Source of the DNA: Kordia sp.
GTDB lineage: Bacteria > Bacteroidota > Bacteroidia > Flavobacteriales > Flavobacteriaceae
Direction of reading: 5' to 3'
DNA: 64,000 nt
NCBI RefSeq assembly: GCF_022447245.1
Contig: NZ_JAKVBC010000016.1
Coordinates: 1-64,000 of the forward strand
Under the pieces are notes generated by a model, which saw only the letters and a program-made list of their open reading frames with translations, made no database searches and was not told where the DNA came from. This document shows, piece by piece, positions 17,853 through 26,546 of the stretch; position 1 is the stretch's first letter; each line of letters opens with the position of its first letter. The position numbers were made by a program, and so were the translations under genes.

Positions 17853-18803
17853 TTGAAGTCTCCTAAAAAAATACTCATTATTGCGCCTTTTGCTTTTGGA
17901 TATACAGCACATATTCAAAAGGCATTACAGCAATATGAATCGGTTGAAGCTAAAATTTTATACTTAGATCAACCAGCATTTCATTATAAAAATACGTTTC
18001 ATAAGGCGCAGAATTTCTTTTCAAAACTATTTTTAGGAAAGAATCTAAAAAAGACTTTTGTTACCGATCGTATTAAAGCATCCTTACATGAACTTGGTGC
18101 ACATGATGAAATTTTTATCATTCGTCCAGATATGTTGAATGATGAAGTTTTACAATTTATCAAAAGTTTTACAAAGAAGTTTATCGCGTATTATTACGAT
18201 AGTACACGTCGTTTTCCTCGAAAAGTAGAAATCATTTCTATGTTTGATAAAGTGTATAGTTACGATTGTTTAGACGTCTCAACATACAACTTATCTTTTT
18301 TAACGAATTATATTTTTGAAGAAAGCAAGCAGACTGATGTTGACTATCAGTTTTTTAATATTTCTACGAATGATTATCGTTTTCCGTTGATAGAAAATTT
18401 GGCAAAATATCTCAAAGAAAAAAACTGGACGTACAATATTCAAGTCTATAACGGAAGCGAGATGCCTGCAGAACATGTGGAGATTATTACCACGCAGAAG
18501 TCTATTCAACAAGTATCTGAATTGATACAAAAAGCCAAGATTATAGTAGAAATACAACGCACCGAGCAGGTAGGTTTATCATTCCGAATCTTTGAAGCTT
18601 TGGGACATCATAAGAAGTTAATTACAACGAATAAAGATATTGTGAATTATGATTTTTTTCATCCACAAAATATCTTAGTTGTGGATGAAAATAATATTGA
18701 GATTCCAGAAGAATTTGTGATGTCTCCCTACAAAGAAATTGACGAAGGAATTCTTTCCAAATACAAAATAGAAAATTGGGTGAAACCTATTTTTGAATTG
18801 TAA
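17853..18803 (+). CDS. Glycosyltransferase-like protein (CgeB-type pattern)
   Basis: 316 residues. GT-B-like: N-terminal KILIIAPFAFGYTAHIQKAL, a Rossmann-like middle (DEIFIIRPDML, YYYDSTRRFP) and a C-terminal E-x(7)-E-like stretch (EQVGLSFRIFEALGHHKKLITTN). Probably transfers a sugar in surface-glycan assembly; donor and acceptor unknown. The start is TTG at 17853: no upstream ATG is in frame and the next internal Met is far inside the domain. Six base pairs after the methyltransferase gene, so co-transcribed. Confidence 0.75.
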   Translation: MKSPKKILIIAPFAFGYTAHIQKALQQYESVEAKILYLDQPAFHYKNTFHKAQNFFSKLFLGKNLKKTFVTDRIKASLHELGAHDEIFIIRPDMLNDEVLQFIKSFTKKFIAYYYDSTRRFPRKVEIISMFDKVYSYDCLDVSTYNLSFLTNYIFEESKQTDVDYQFFNISTNDYRFPLIENLAKYLKEKNWTYNIQVYNGSEMPAEHVEIITTQKSIQQVSELIQKAKIIVEIQRTEQVGLSFRIFEALGHHKKLITTNKDIVNYDFFHPQNILVVDENNIEIPEEFVMSPYKEIDEGILSKYKIENWVKPIFEL

Positions 18804-18841
18804 AAAACACCATGATTACCCATGTAATAATGATGTTTTTT
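18802..18841. terminator. Terminator between convergent genes
   Basis: An 18-bp imperfect stem (16 of 18 positions complementary) with a CCAT loop, flanked by A and T runs, separates the glycosyltransferase and the minus-strand gene at 18856. Confidence 0.75.
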
Positions 18842-18855
18842 GTAGGAGACCTATT

Positions 18856-19242
18856 TTAGATTGCAGCTTTGTAAATTTCCTTTTCCAATTCTTTGAATGC
18901 TTTTTCTTGTGAGCTTTGTAATACGGCTTCTTTTATTTTGCTCGTAATAATCTCTATGATATTTCTTCTTGCTTTTACACTTTTTCCAAAATATGCATTC
19001 ATGACTTTGTTAGGGATGATGTGATTGATTTTTATAGTGTTTTGATTTACAAAAAATGCTTTTATAGCATGCATACCACTTTTTTTAAGGACGATGCATT
19101 GTTCCATTTGTCCATTACTGTCTGTTCTTTGTTCCCAAATATCATACTCTTTTGAACATGCATGACCTGATGTTTTTTCTAAAAACTGATGTAGTTTGTC
19201 CAAAGAGTTGTAATCATTTTTGATTTCGATTAAGTTTTCCAT
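18856..19242 (-). CDS. Hypothetical protein
   Basis: 128 residues, soluble, basic, mostly helical by composition. It contains two well-separated Cys in the first half (HACSKEYD, QCIVLKKSG) and a Lys/Glu-rich C-terminal helix (SQEKAFKELEKEIYKAA). No family recognised. Lies upstream of no obvious partner; a lanthipeptide gene is the next gene on the same strand. Confidence 0.6.
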   Translation of the reverse strand: MENLIEIKNDYNSLDKLHQFLEKTSGHACSKEYDIWEQRTDSNGQMEQCIVLKKSGMHAIKAFFVNQNTIKINHIIPNKVMNAYFGKSVKARRNIIEIITSKIKEAVLQSSQEKAFKELEKEIYKAAI

Positions 19243-19443
19243 TGTTATTTTATGTTTAGAATACAGTTTGTTTGAAACAAAGAAACTCTTTCGTAAGCAA
19301 AAAATAAATTGTTACAATTGATGTTTTATAAAAAATCAGCTATAAATAATGCGTGTTTGTAAAGTGATAGTGAAGGTTTTTAGATGTTGAGATCAATTTT
19401 TATTTAACTAAAAAAACACCCTGTAAAATGATTCATTTCAAAG

Positions 19444-19659
19444 TCAATTTGCAGGGGAAATCTTAATGATCTCTAGGCATGCAATTACATTTATGATCTC
19501 CAGTTTCAGATACACATAATGAAGTAGCTCTATTACAGCAACCAGTCCTCCTCGGCAAGGACCTTCGCAAGTTGCTCCTATTCCTCCCAAGATACCTCCG
19601 CTCATATTAGCTACTGATTTTTTGTTTAATCTTAACGATTTAATCTGTTGTCTTTTCAT
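19444..19659 (-). CDS. Class I lanthipeptide-type precursor with a frameshifted core
   Basis: 71 residues as read. The leader MKRQQIKSLRLNKKSVANMS carries the L-x-L-N-K-K-S-V signature, followed by a GG-rich junction (SGGILGGIGATCEGPC). After CRG the present frame loses ring-forming residues. Moving to the other frame near 19545-19555 (one base missing) gives TGCCNRATSLCVSETGDHKC then NCMPRDH and a stop at 19463-19465. That is a core with five more Cys and several Ser/Thr, as expected for lanthipeptides. The gene is therefore probably inactive, or the sequence has an indel. Confidence 0.7.
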   Translation of the reverse strand: MKRQQIKSLRLNKKSVANMSGGILGGIGATCEGPCRGGLVAVIELLHYVYLKLEIINVIACLEIIKISPAN

Positions 19660-19733
19660 GATAAATATGTTTTTAATTAACTATGTAATAGTTTTTCAAT
19701 ACATATTTTGTTATCCATGATTTAAACCAAAAT

Positions 19734-19768
19734 AAAATACCATTATCACAATGTAATAATGGTATTTT
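19734..19768 (-). terminator. Terminator of the lipoprotein gene
   Basis: Perfect 13-bp arms (AAAATACCATTAT / ATAATGGTATTTT) around a 9-nt loop, about 90 bp beyond the lipoprotein stop and upstream of the lanthipeptide gene on the same strand. Confidence 0.75.
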
Positions 19769-19858
19769 CTCTTAAAAAACTAATAAAATTAAGGCATGTG
19801 CATCTGTGTCAAGCAGTTAAGAAAATTATTAATTAAATGTAACAATATCCTTTTTTCG

Positions 19859-20461
19859 TTATTGTAGCGTATATGTAACAACGGCGCCGCCTTCATATTC
19901 TAAGACGCTTCCATCTTGAAGCAATATTTCATTTCCTCCAGTATTAAAGTTAAATCCAAATAGAAGTTCATTTGGAAACTCAAAAGTAATTGTTGTTTCA
20001 TCTTCAGAAAGTGTTCCAATAAATTGCAATTCATTTTCATTATAGAAAAACTTAATAGTGTCGCCAACTTGCATGTATGTATTTGCCGTTCCATCTGCAT
20101 GCCAACATTGCATTCGTTGTGATAAATTTCCATTACCGTCATTATCTACATATAATGATACAAAATCAAGTGTTGGATTTGAAACTCTAAAATTATCACT
20201 AAAACTAAAAGATAGATCAGAACATAGTTGTTCCTCCATCAAATTTGTTGAGTATACACCATCTCCATTTACATCAACAGGCGCGTCAATTACAAATCCA
20301 CTTCTAAAATAGGTTCGTCCTAAAATGGATGGCGGATTGTCAGGTACACAATCGGTATTGTTCTCCGTAGCTTGTACAGGTATTAAATCAGAGTTAACAT
20401 CATCTACATTGCAAGCGGATAGCATTCCTAATAGAATTGAGGTAATCAATAATTTTTTCAT
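19859..20461 (-). CDS. Lipoprotein, function unknown
   Basis: 200 residues. N-terminal type II signal with lipobox LSAC (lipidated Cys17). The mature part has an EF-hand-like acidic loop (DVNGDGVYSTN near 63) and a second D-N-D-G-N-G-N segment, so calcium binding is possible. A beta-rich C-terminal half resembles the lipocalin-like/DUF domains common in flavobacterial lipoproteins. Likely anchored in the outer membrane or the periplasmic face. Monocistronic. Confidence 0.7.
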   Translation of the reverse strand: MKKLLITSILLGMLSACNVDDVNSDLIPVQATENNTDCVPDNPPSILGRTYFRSGFVIDAPVDVNGDGVYSTNLMEEQLCSDLSFSFSDNFRVSNPTLDFVSLYVDNDGNGNLSQRMQCWHADGTANTYMQVGDTIKFFYNENELQFIGTLSEDETTITFEFPNELLFGFNFNTGGNEILLQDGSVLEYEGGAVVTYTLQ

Positions 20462-20600
20462 AGCGGTTTTGGTTTAATGTTTACATCTTAGATGTTTATG
20501 TATGAAAAAGGTTGCGTGGTGTTTTTTACTAAATGCTGAATGCTAAATAAAAACTTCTAATGCCTATTACCTAATCTCTAATTCCTGATATTCAAAAAGC

Positions 20601-21668
20601 TTACAACAAGCAACGATACACTTTTTCGTATTGTTTGGCAGTTGCATTCCAGTCAAAGCTTTGTGCGCGTTGAATGTATGCGTTTTTGTAAGATTCTTTG
20701 TTGGATTCAAACGTATGCATTCCTTTGTTAAAAACTGCTGCCATATACTCAGCGTCGTAATGATCCCAAAAGAATGCATGATCACCACCAATTTCAGGTA
20801 AGGAAGTTTTGTTGGATAAAAATACAGGTTTTCCAAAACGCATTGCTTCAATAGGAGGAATTCCAAAACCTTCTCGCAAGGACGGAAATACAAATGCACT
20901 ACAGTTTTGTAAATAATATTGCTTGTCAGTGTCACCAATTTTTCCAGTAATCAATACACGATCTTGTAGTTTGTGTTTTTGAATGGTTTCTGCAAGCTTT
21001 CCATTTGCGTATTCTGTATTGTTATTTCCCGAAAGGATTAAATTAAAATCAGGCAATGAGGCTAACATTTCCACTAAAGTATGGAAGTTTTTTCGAGGTG
21101 TAAATTCGCCAATACTAAATATATACGGTTTATCAGAGGTAACTTTTGGCTGATAGTTTTCAGGAAGCGTCACTTCACGAATTGGATTCCCATTATAAAT
21201 TACATATTCAGGAACATCAGGAACCTCAAAATATTTATGAGTTGAAGCTTTAGCAAAGTTTGAAATGTATGTGATAGCGCTGCTTCGCTCTAGTTTTTCA
21301 CGAAAACGTACATTTCGTTCATGATGCATGTCACTCGATTCTTCCTCAATGAAATTAACATCATGAACTGTTAGTAAATATGGAATATTATGATACGGTT
21401 CAATTTTGATATTTTGGTTTAGCGAATGCCACAAATCGTATTTTTTACGAATGCGCATCAAAGGATACCGGCGAAAGGATTGATACTTTTTATAATCAAA
21501 GTAATTTCCAAACTCATCTTTAAGTACGTTGAGGTTTTTCGCGTGAAGCGTCATTTTAAAATCGTTAATTTGCGCTTCATACAATCCTTTTATCAAATGA
21601 TAATTAAATTGTCCAAAGCCAAAATGCAAGTTCTTGATATTATGCGATTCTAAAAAAACGTTTTTCAT
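20601..21668 (-). CDS. Glycosyltransferase family 4 (group 1)
   Basis: 355 residues. GT-B fold: N-terminal acceptor domain with HSLNQNIKIEPYH and YLLTVHDVNF, C-terminal donor domain with IFSIGEFTPRKNFHTLVEML and the E-x7-E motif in FPSLREGFGIPPIEAMRFGKP. Transfers a sugar from an activated nucleotide donor, probably in LPS or capsule assembly. Downstream of the GT2 at 21768 on the same strand with a 99-bp gap, probably one operon. Confidence 0.9.
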   Translation of the reverse strand: MKNVFLESHNIKNLHFGFGQFNYHLIKGLYEAQINDFKMTLHAKNLNVLKDEFGNYFDYKKYQSFRRYPLMRIRKKYDLWHSLNQNIKIEPYHNIPYLLTVHDVNFIEEESSDMHHERNVRFREKLERSSAITYISNFAKASTHKYFEVPDVPEYVIYNGNPIREVTLPENYQPKVTSDKPYIFSIGEFTPRKNFHTLVEMLASLPDFNLILSGNNNTEYANGKLAETIQKHKLQDRVLITGKIGDTDKQYYLQNCSAFVFPSLREGFGIPPIEAMRFGKPVFLSNKTSLPEIGGDHAFFWDHYDAEYMAAVFNKGMHTFESNKESYKNAYIQRAQSFDWNATAKQYEKVYRCLL

Positions 21669-21767
21669 GTGTTCGAATTTATTACTTTTTGGTGGTCATA
21701 TGCAACTTCACATGAACCATTTTTCTTAATGAATAGACATTGTAACATTTCGGTTTCATCTCGTAAA

Positions 21768-22523
21768 TTATTCAATTTTTCTGTACATGGTCCACAATTG
21801 CAAATAGCGCTTAAATACTGAAAAAGCATGTACATAACATAAAATAAAACCTTCTTTTCCATCTAAAATTCCCAAGCGTAAAAAGTATTGATGCACAAAA
21901 CGATAGAAAGGGCGAAAGAAGAAATGATATGCATTCGGACGTACATTTTTTTTATACAAAGCTTCTGCTTGCAAACGACTGTAATGACTCAGTTTTTCAT
22001 TGTAATTGTCAAAACTCTTATACGTTTGATGTGCAACGGCATTTTTAAGTTTCCAAATCTTTTCACTAGTTTCAATGGTTTCATGAACAGGTTTTCCGTT
22101 ATAACGGCAGTAATTTTTATTGAATAAGCGCACTGAAATATCTGTTTGAAAACCGCTGAATTTCATGCGTTTTCCCATGAAATGAAAATCGCGCTTTACA
22201 TGATACGCTTTCATTGGATTGTTTAAATTTACAGTCGAAATAATTTCATCCGCTAAAGCTTTTGGAACTTCTTCATCCAAATCAAAAAATACAATCCAAT
22301 CGTGGGAAGCTTGATCAATAGCATAGTTTTTCTGTGACGAAAAATCATCAAATTTTCGCTGAAGCAAGGTTACATCATGTTTCTTAGCAAGTTCTACAGT
22401 AGAATCCGTGCTAAACGAATCTACAATAATAATTTCGTCAGCAAAGGAAAGTTGCTCAATATATTTCTCAATATGAGCTTCCTCGTTATACGTAATTGCT
22501 AAGGCACTAATTTTTGTGTTCAT
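21768..22523 (-). CDS. Glycosyltransferase family 2 (WaaE/KdtX-like)
   Basis: 251 residues. GT-A core: ISALAITYNEEAHIEKYI, DEIIIVDSFSTDSTVELA, WIVFFDLDEEVPKAL (D-x-D) and the C-terminal HYSRLQAEALY and FFRPFYRFVHQYFL segments seen in LPS core beta-1,4-glucosyltransferase WaaE-like proteins. A paralogue lies at 25745-26482. Probably adds an inner-core or surface-glycan sugar. First gene of the run toward 20601; a -7 box is at 22569-22576. Confidence 0.88.
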   Translation of the reverse strand: MNTKISALAITYNEEAHIEKYIEQLSFADEIIIVDSFSTDSTVELAKKHDVTLLQRKFDDFSSQKNYAIDQASHDWIVFFDLDEEVPKALADEIISTVNLNNPMKAYHVKRDFHFMGKRMKFSGFQTDISVRLFNKNYCRYNGKPVHETIETSEKIWKLKNAVAHQTYKSFDNYNEKLSHYSRLQAEALYKKNVRPNAYHFFFRPFYRFVHQYFLRLGILDGKEGFILCYVHAFSVFKRYLQLWTMYRKIE

Positions 22524-22568
22524 ATATTGATGAAGCTACTTTTTTCTTTGAAAGTAATGTAATCGCGA

Positions 22569-22576
22569 CAAAAGTA
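22569..22576 (-). promoter_or_regulatory. -7 promoter box for the GT2/GT4 operon
   Basis: Reads TACTTTTG on the minus strand (TAnnTTTG), 46 bp from the start codon at 22523. Confidence 0.45.
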
Positions 22577-22777
22577 ATGATTTTAGGAAGAATATATAGC
22601 TGTAAAGTTTTACGTGTTTTTTCTTTATATCATGAAAAGGTGTGTTTAGAACATTTTTCATTAAACATATAACATTAAAAATATGAGTTTACAATCAATT
22701 TACTAATATGATTGAAATTAATTACTTACAAAAAGAAGGGGAAATAAATTGTTAGCCTCAAATTAAACCAAATTATT

Positions 22778-23871
22778 ATGTGTGCACGAGTTATGTATAC
22801 GCCGATTGAAAAACAAAGTTATGTAGGACGAAATATGGATTGGGCAGACAATCCAACGCCCCAATTATGGGCATTACCCTCCAAGATGAAAAGAAAAGCT
22901 ATGGTAAAAATATCGGGCTGAGAAGAGTTTAAATGGACATCAAAATATAGCAGTGTTATTGTATCTAATTTTGATATTTCAAATACCGATGGATTGAATT
23001 CTAAAGGACTGACCGTAAATTTATTATTCTTGCCTTCCTCTGAGTATGCTGAAGGACCACATCACGAAAATGCATACCAATAAGCATGAGTATTTGGGCG
23101 CAATACATACTAGATGTTTGTAATAATGTAAAAGATGCTGTTAATGCAATGCGAGATATTTACATTCAAACTACTAAAATTCCTGGTAGCACAAAACTAG
23201 TTACTTACCACTTATCAGTAGGAGATAAAAAAGGAAACTCTGCTATTTTTGAATATATGAAAGAAGAATTGCATGCTTTTACCAATGTGAGAGTATTTAA
23301 AGAGTATCCACACAAAATACATTATTATAATTTAGATCAGAGACGTGTTATGACAAACGATCCGCAATTCAATGTACAAATAGGATCGTTGGTGTATTAG
23401 GATGAACTTAATAAAAAATATGAGCAAAATGGAGCTCCAGCATTATTGCCAGGATCAAATTTAGCTTTAAGTCGATTTGTAAGAGCAATCTATTTTACAA
23501 GACAATTGCCTGTAGGTATTACAGATAGTTCACTAGCTTTAGCAAGATTGGCATCTGTTATCAATACTGCAGCCCAACCAGCTACCAAAAATGAAGGTTC
23601 TGGTACTGACGATTTAAGCAAAACACAATACATTTTTTGTAGATTCAACAAGTTTACAATACTATTTCCGTTCCACGTATGGTCCGTTTTTAATTTGGAT
23701 AAACCTAACAGATGTCAACTTTGATAAATTAAAAGGTAAAAAAGGATATGCCTTCAAACTGGAATTAGATGAAAATGAAGTTTTAAAGATTGCAATAGAG
23801 GTTATGTAAGTGGAAATATGAATCAATACTTGAAAATAGAAAAATTATTTACGTTTTTACCAAAACCGTAA
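22778..23871 (+). pseudogene. Choloylglycine hydrolase/penicillin V acylase family pseudogene
   Basis: A broken Ntn-hydrolase (peptidase C59). The start MCARVMYTPIEKQSYVGRN has the nucleophile Cys2, then NMDWADN, LNSKGLTVNLLFLP, SIWAQYILDVC, KDAVNAMRDIYIQT and GSTKLVTYHLSVGD, RVMTNDPQFNVQ, LPGSNLALSRFVRA, and an end SGNMNQYLK. The reading is interrupted by TGA (22916-22918), further stops near 23080 and at 23398-23400, and at least three frame changes, the last near 23790. Intact relatives hydrolyse linear amide bonds (bile salts, penicillin V, N-acyl homoserine lactones). This copy cannot make the protein. Confidence 0.85.
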
Positions 23872-23940
23872 CCTGTTATACTTTTAGTTGTTGCAAGTTG
23901 AATAAGTTTAGTAGTTTTGTTGTGAATTTATATTAGACAG

Positions 23941-24663
23941 ATGCCAAACTTACCTATTTTAATGTATCATGCCGTAACTGCAGATGCTTCTCAAAGTAAA
24001 GGACTCACCATTTCTATTGAAAAATTAGAAGCACAATTTCAATACCTGCAAAAAAACGGGTATACAAGTTTACATTTTGGCGACTTGCAACGATTAAAAT
24101 CACCTGCCGATTTTCCAAAAAAAGCAGTCATTATTACGTTTGATGATGTCTATATAAATCAACTCGAATTGGCGTATCCATTGCTTCAAAAATATAACTT
24201 GAAGGCGTGTTTCTACATTCCATTTCAATATGTTGGTGGTATTGATGAATGGAATACAGGAAAAGAAGAAATTATGTCTGTAGCGCAACTCAAAAGCATG
24301 GACCAAGCAACAATTGAACTTGGTTTGCATTCGTTTGCGCACAAAAAATACGATCAACTATCTGTAGCAGAAATCAATGAAGATTTTGAAAAGTGTGAAG
24401 CATTTATTGTTGAAAATCAATTGAATGTAAGTAATGTGTTGGCATATCCATACGGAAAGTTTCCGCGAAAAAATCCAGAACAACAAACATTTTTTGAAAC
24501 CTTGTATGAGCATAAAGTTGCGTTTGGATTGCGTATTGGAAATCGTATCAATAAATATCCTTTCAAAAATAATTACGAAGTACAACGCCTAGATATTAAA
24601 GGAGAAGATTCTTTACGAAAATTTGTGTCTAAGTTGCGTCGTGGAAAGTCACTTTTCTTCTAA
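23941..24663 (+). CDS. Polysaccharide deacetylase family protein
   Basis: 240 residues, NodB-homology fold: LPILMYHAVT start, the metal-binding motif ITFDDVY near residue 62 (TFDD), LGLHSFAHKKYDQ (H-x3-H) near 125 and the LAYPYGKFPR arginine/His-pocket block near 168. It removes acetyl groups from a polysaccharide or glycan intermediate, most likely within the surrounding glycan region. The usual Gly after TFDD is Val here, as in a WbmS-like subgroup; this may be normal for the subgroup. Confidence 0.85.
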   Translation: MPNLPILMYHAVTADASQSKGLTISIEKLEAQFQYLQKNGYTSLHFGDLQRLKSPADFPKKAVIITFDDVYINQLELAYPLLQKYNLKACFYIPFQYVGGIDEWNTGKEEIMSVAQLKSMDQATIELGLHSFAHKKYDQLSVAEINEDFEKCEAFIVENQLNVSNVLAYPYGKFPRKNPEQQTFFETLYEHKVAFGLRIGNRINKYPFKNNYEVQRLDIKGEDSLRKFVSKLRRGKSLFF

Positions 24664-24673
24664 TACAGAACGA

Positions 24674-25552
24674 ATGAAAAAAGTATATCTCATACTGATT
24701 CTTGCTTGTTTATTCAGTTGTAAAAATGACCAAACAAAGTTTTTGACAGAAACAGTTCCTGCAGAAAAACCATTACTTTTTAAAGAAGAACTTACACCTA
24801 AAAACAAGTTAATTCACAAAGGAATATTCAGTCCAGATTTCAAAAACTACTACTATACATTATCAAACAAAGATTACTCACAATTTGATGTATATGTAAT
24901 AGAAAAAAGAAAAGGAGATTGGTCTATCCCTGAAAAAGCTTTTTTCAATAGTGAATACAATGACCATGGAATGAGTTTTTCTCCTAATGGAAATACGCTC
25001 TATTTTAGTTCTACCAGACCAACAAATGTAGAAGGTGTTGCTAAAACGTGGCATATTTGGAAATCAGAAAAGAGCAACGGAAAGTGGAGCAAACCTGTAT
25101 ACGTAGATATTCCTAACTTAAGAGACAAAGTAGTTTCACATCCTATATTGACGAACGCTGGAAATTTATATTTTCATGCTAGCAATTTAGATTATAGTAA
25201 AATGGATATATATCACTCTAAAAACAATAACGGTACATTTGGAAAAGCACAGAAAGTTTTAATGGCAACAAATTTAAATGGAGATAAATGTACACCGTAT
25301 GTTTCTTATGATGAAGAGTATATGCTATTTGCTACCGTAGGAAATCAACTGGATTTATATATTAGTTTTAATGATGGTACAGGAAATTGATGTAATCCTA
25401 AGAAACTAAATAGTACAAAAAATACGTCTGGAAAAGGAAATCCTTTTGTAACTCCAGATCATAAATGTTTATTCTACACAACTGGAAATCAAGAAGGTAC
25501 TCATTGGAATGTTAAGTGGGTAGATATAGCTTCGGAACTCAAGAAAAAATAA
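24674..25552 (+). pseudogene. PD40/WD40-like beta-propeller lipoprotein with an in-frame TGA
   Basis: Starts at ATG 24674 with a lipobox (LFSC, Cys16) and contains propeller strands such as HGMSFSPNGNTLYFSST, HPILTNAGNLYFHAS and CTPYVSYDEEYMLFAT. TGA at 25388-25390 stops it after 238 codons, but the same frame goes on for 53 more: CNPKKLNSTKNTSGKG, NPFVTPDHKCLFYTTG, HWNVKWVDIASELKKK, to TAA at 25550-25552. The TGA sits where a Trp (TGG) fits (DGTGN-W-CNPKKL), so this is a single nonsense mutation. The start overlaps the deacetylase gene's 3' neighbourhood closely (10 bp gap). Confidence 0.75.
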
Positions 25553-25576
25553 ACGCTTAGCTATTGTCTTTACAGG

Positions 25577-25606
25577 CAAAAGAGTTCTTAGGGAAGAACT
25601 CTTTTG
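25577..25606. terminator. Hairpin, likely terminator of the lipoprotein gene
   Basis: Perfect 13-bp stem (CAAAAGAGTTCTT / AAGAACTCTTTTG) with a GGG-containing 4-nt loop, 25 bp after the ancestral stop. No long T run follows. Confidence 0.6.
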
Positions 25607-25744
25607 GTAGTAATAAAAAAGGGGTAATGCATTTAATAAAATACACTATTTAAAAGTACAATTTATTGCTAATTGGTTTAGTTTTTTTAGATAAATGAAA
25701 GGGATTTTATAGATGAACGGCATTAAAATCTGACAAACGACAGT

Positions 25745-26482
25745 TTAACGAATTCCTTTTTTGAGAAGCATCAATTTTACATAACGCGAAAATACGCCAT
25801 AAGCATTAATTCCGGCAACAGCCAAACCAGGAACGCCATCCATAAATCCACGTTTTACAATATACTCATGGAAAAAGCGATACATCGGTTTAAAAGCTAA
25901 ATGAAAATAAGTAACTTTTTTACCTTTTTCTAACATGCGCTCAGCTTGAAACCATGCATAACTATCTTTTTTGCTGATGTAATGCAGTAAGCCTTTATAT
26001 GTGTAGTGTAAGACTTTGTTTTTTAACTTTCCAACAGTTCCATCCACAATGAGTTTTTCATGTACATTTCCTTCAAAATGACACTTTTCACGCTCTACCA
26101 ATCTCGTAACATCATTGTTGTGATAATACAAAAAACGATTCATATAAAAGTGCGGAAAGTTCAATTTATACGCCGTATGTTTTCCAGAATTCATTGCGGC
26201 AATGATCTCTTTTTGAAGCTGATATGTAATGCGTTCGTCACCATCTAAAAATAGTACCCAATCGCAAGTAGCAAATTGCAAGGCATGATTTTTTTGATTG
26301 GAAAAATTATCAAACTTTCTAGAGAGAACTTTGCAACCATGAGCTTCTGCAATCGCAACGGTTTCATCGGTACTGAGTGAATCTATCACAATAATTTCAT
26401 CAGCAAACTGTACCGAATACAAGGCGTCTTTCAAATACAAAGCTTCGTTATACGTAGGAATTATGACAGATAGTGTTAGCAT
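25745..26482 (-). CDS. Glycosyltransferase family 2 (WaaE/KdtX-like)
   Basis: 245 residues from ATG 26482 (LTLSVIIPTYNEA); an upstream Met adds only 13 residues with no family match. GT-A motifs: DEIIVIDSLSTDETV, WVLFLDGDERI (D-x-D) and the C-terminal AWFQAERMLEKGKK, FKPMYRFFHEYIVKRG. Paralogous to the protein at 21768. It starts 64 bp from the divergent GT2 gene at 26547. Likely function: surface-glycan sugar transfer. Confidence 0.88.
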   Translation of the reverse strand: MLTLSVIIPTYNEALYLKDALYSVQFADEIIVIDSLSTDETVAIAEAHGCKVLSRKFDNFSNQKNHALQFATCDWVLFLDGDERITYQLQKEIIAAMNSGKHTAYKLNFPHFYMNRFLYYHNNDVTRLVEREKCHFEGNVHEKLIVDGTVGKLKNKVLHYTYKGLLHYISKKDSYAWFQAERMLEKGKKVTYFHLAFKPMYRFFHEYIVKRGFMDGVPGLAVAGINAYGVFSRYVKLMLLKKGIR

Positions 26483-26530
26483 GATAAATTTAAAGCACAA
26501 AAGTACATATAATTTTTTCATTGAAAACTT

Positions 26531-26538
26531 TATCTTTG
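26531..26538 (+). promoter_or_regulatory. -7 promoter box for the GT2 gene at 26547
   Basis: TATCTTTG, a perfect TAnnTTTG, 8 bp before the ATG, so the leader is very short. This also supports the start at 26547 rather than a longer form. Confidence 0.5.
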
Positions 26539-26546
26539 CAATCTAT

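Noticed and set aside
21665-21862. Minus-strand frame overlapping the end of the GT2 gene and the gap before the GT4 gene
   Set aside because: Overlaps the true GT2 end in another frame, has no family-like motif, and the GT2 already has a complete C-terminus.
23446-23724. Plus-strand frame that looks like a free small gene
   Set aside because: It is a fragment of the broken choloylglycine hydrolase (LPGSNLALSRFVRA block), not a gene of its own.
25388-25390. TGA as selenocysteine
   Set aside because: No Sec insertion element is evident and the site fits Trp; the protein family is not a selenoprotein family.
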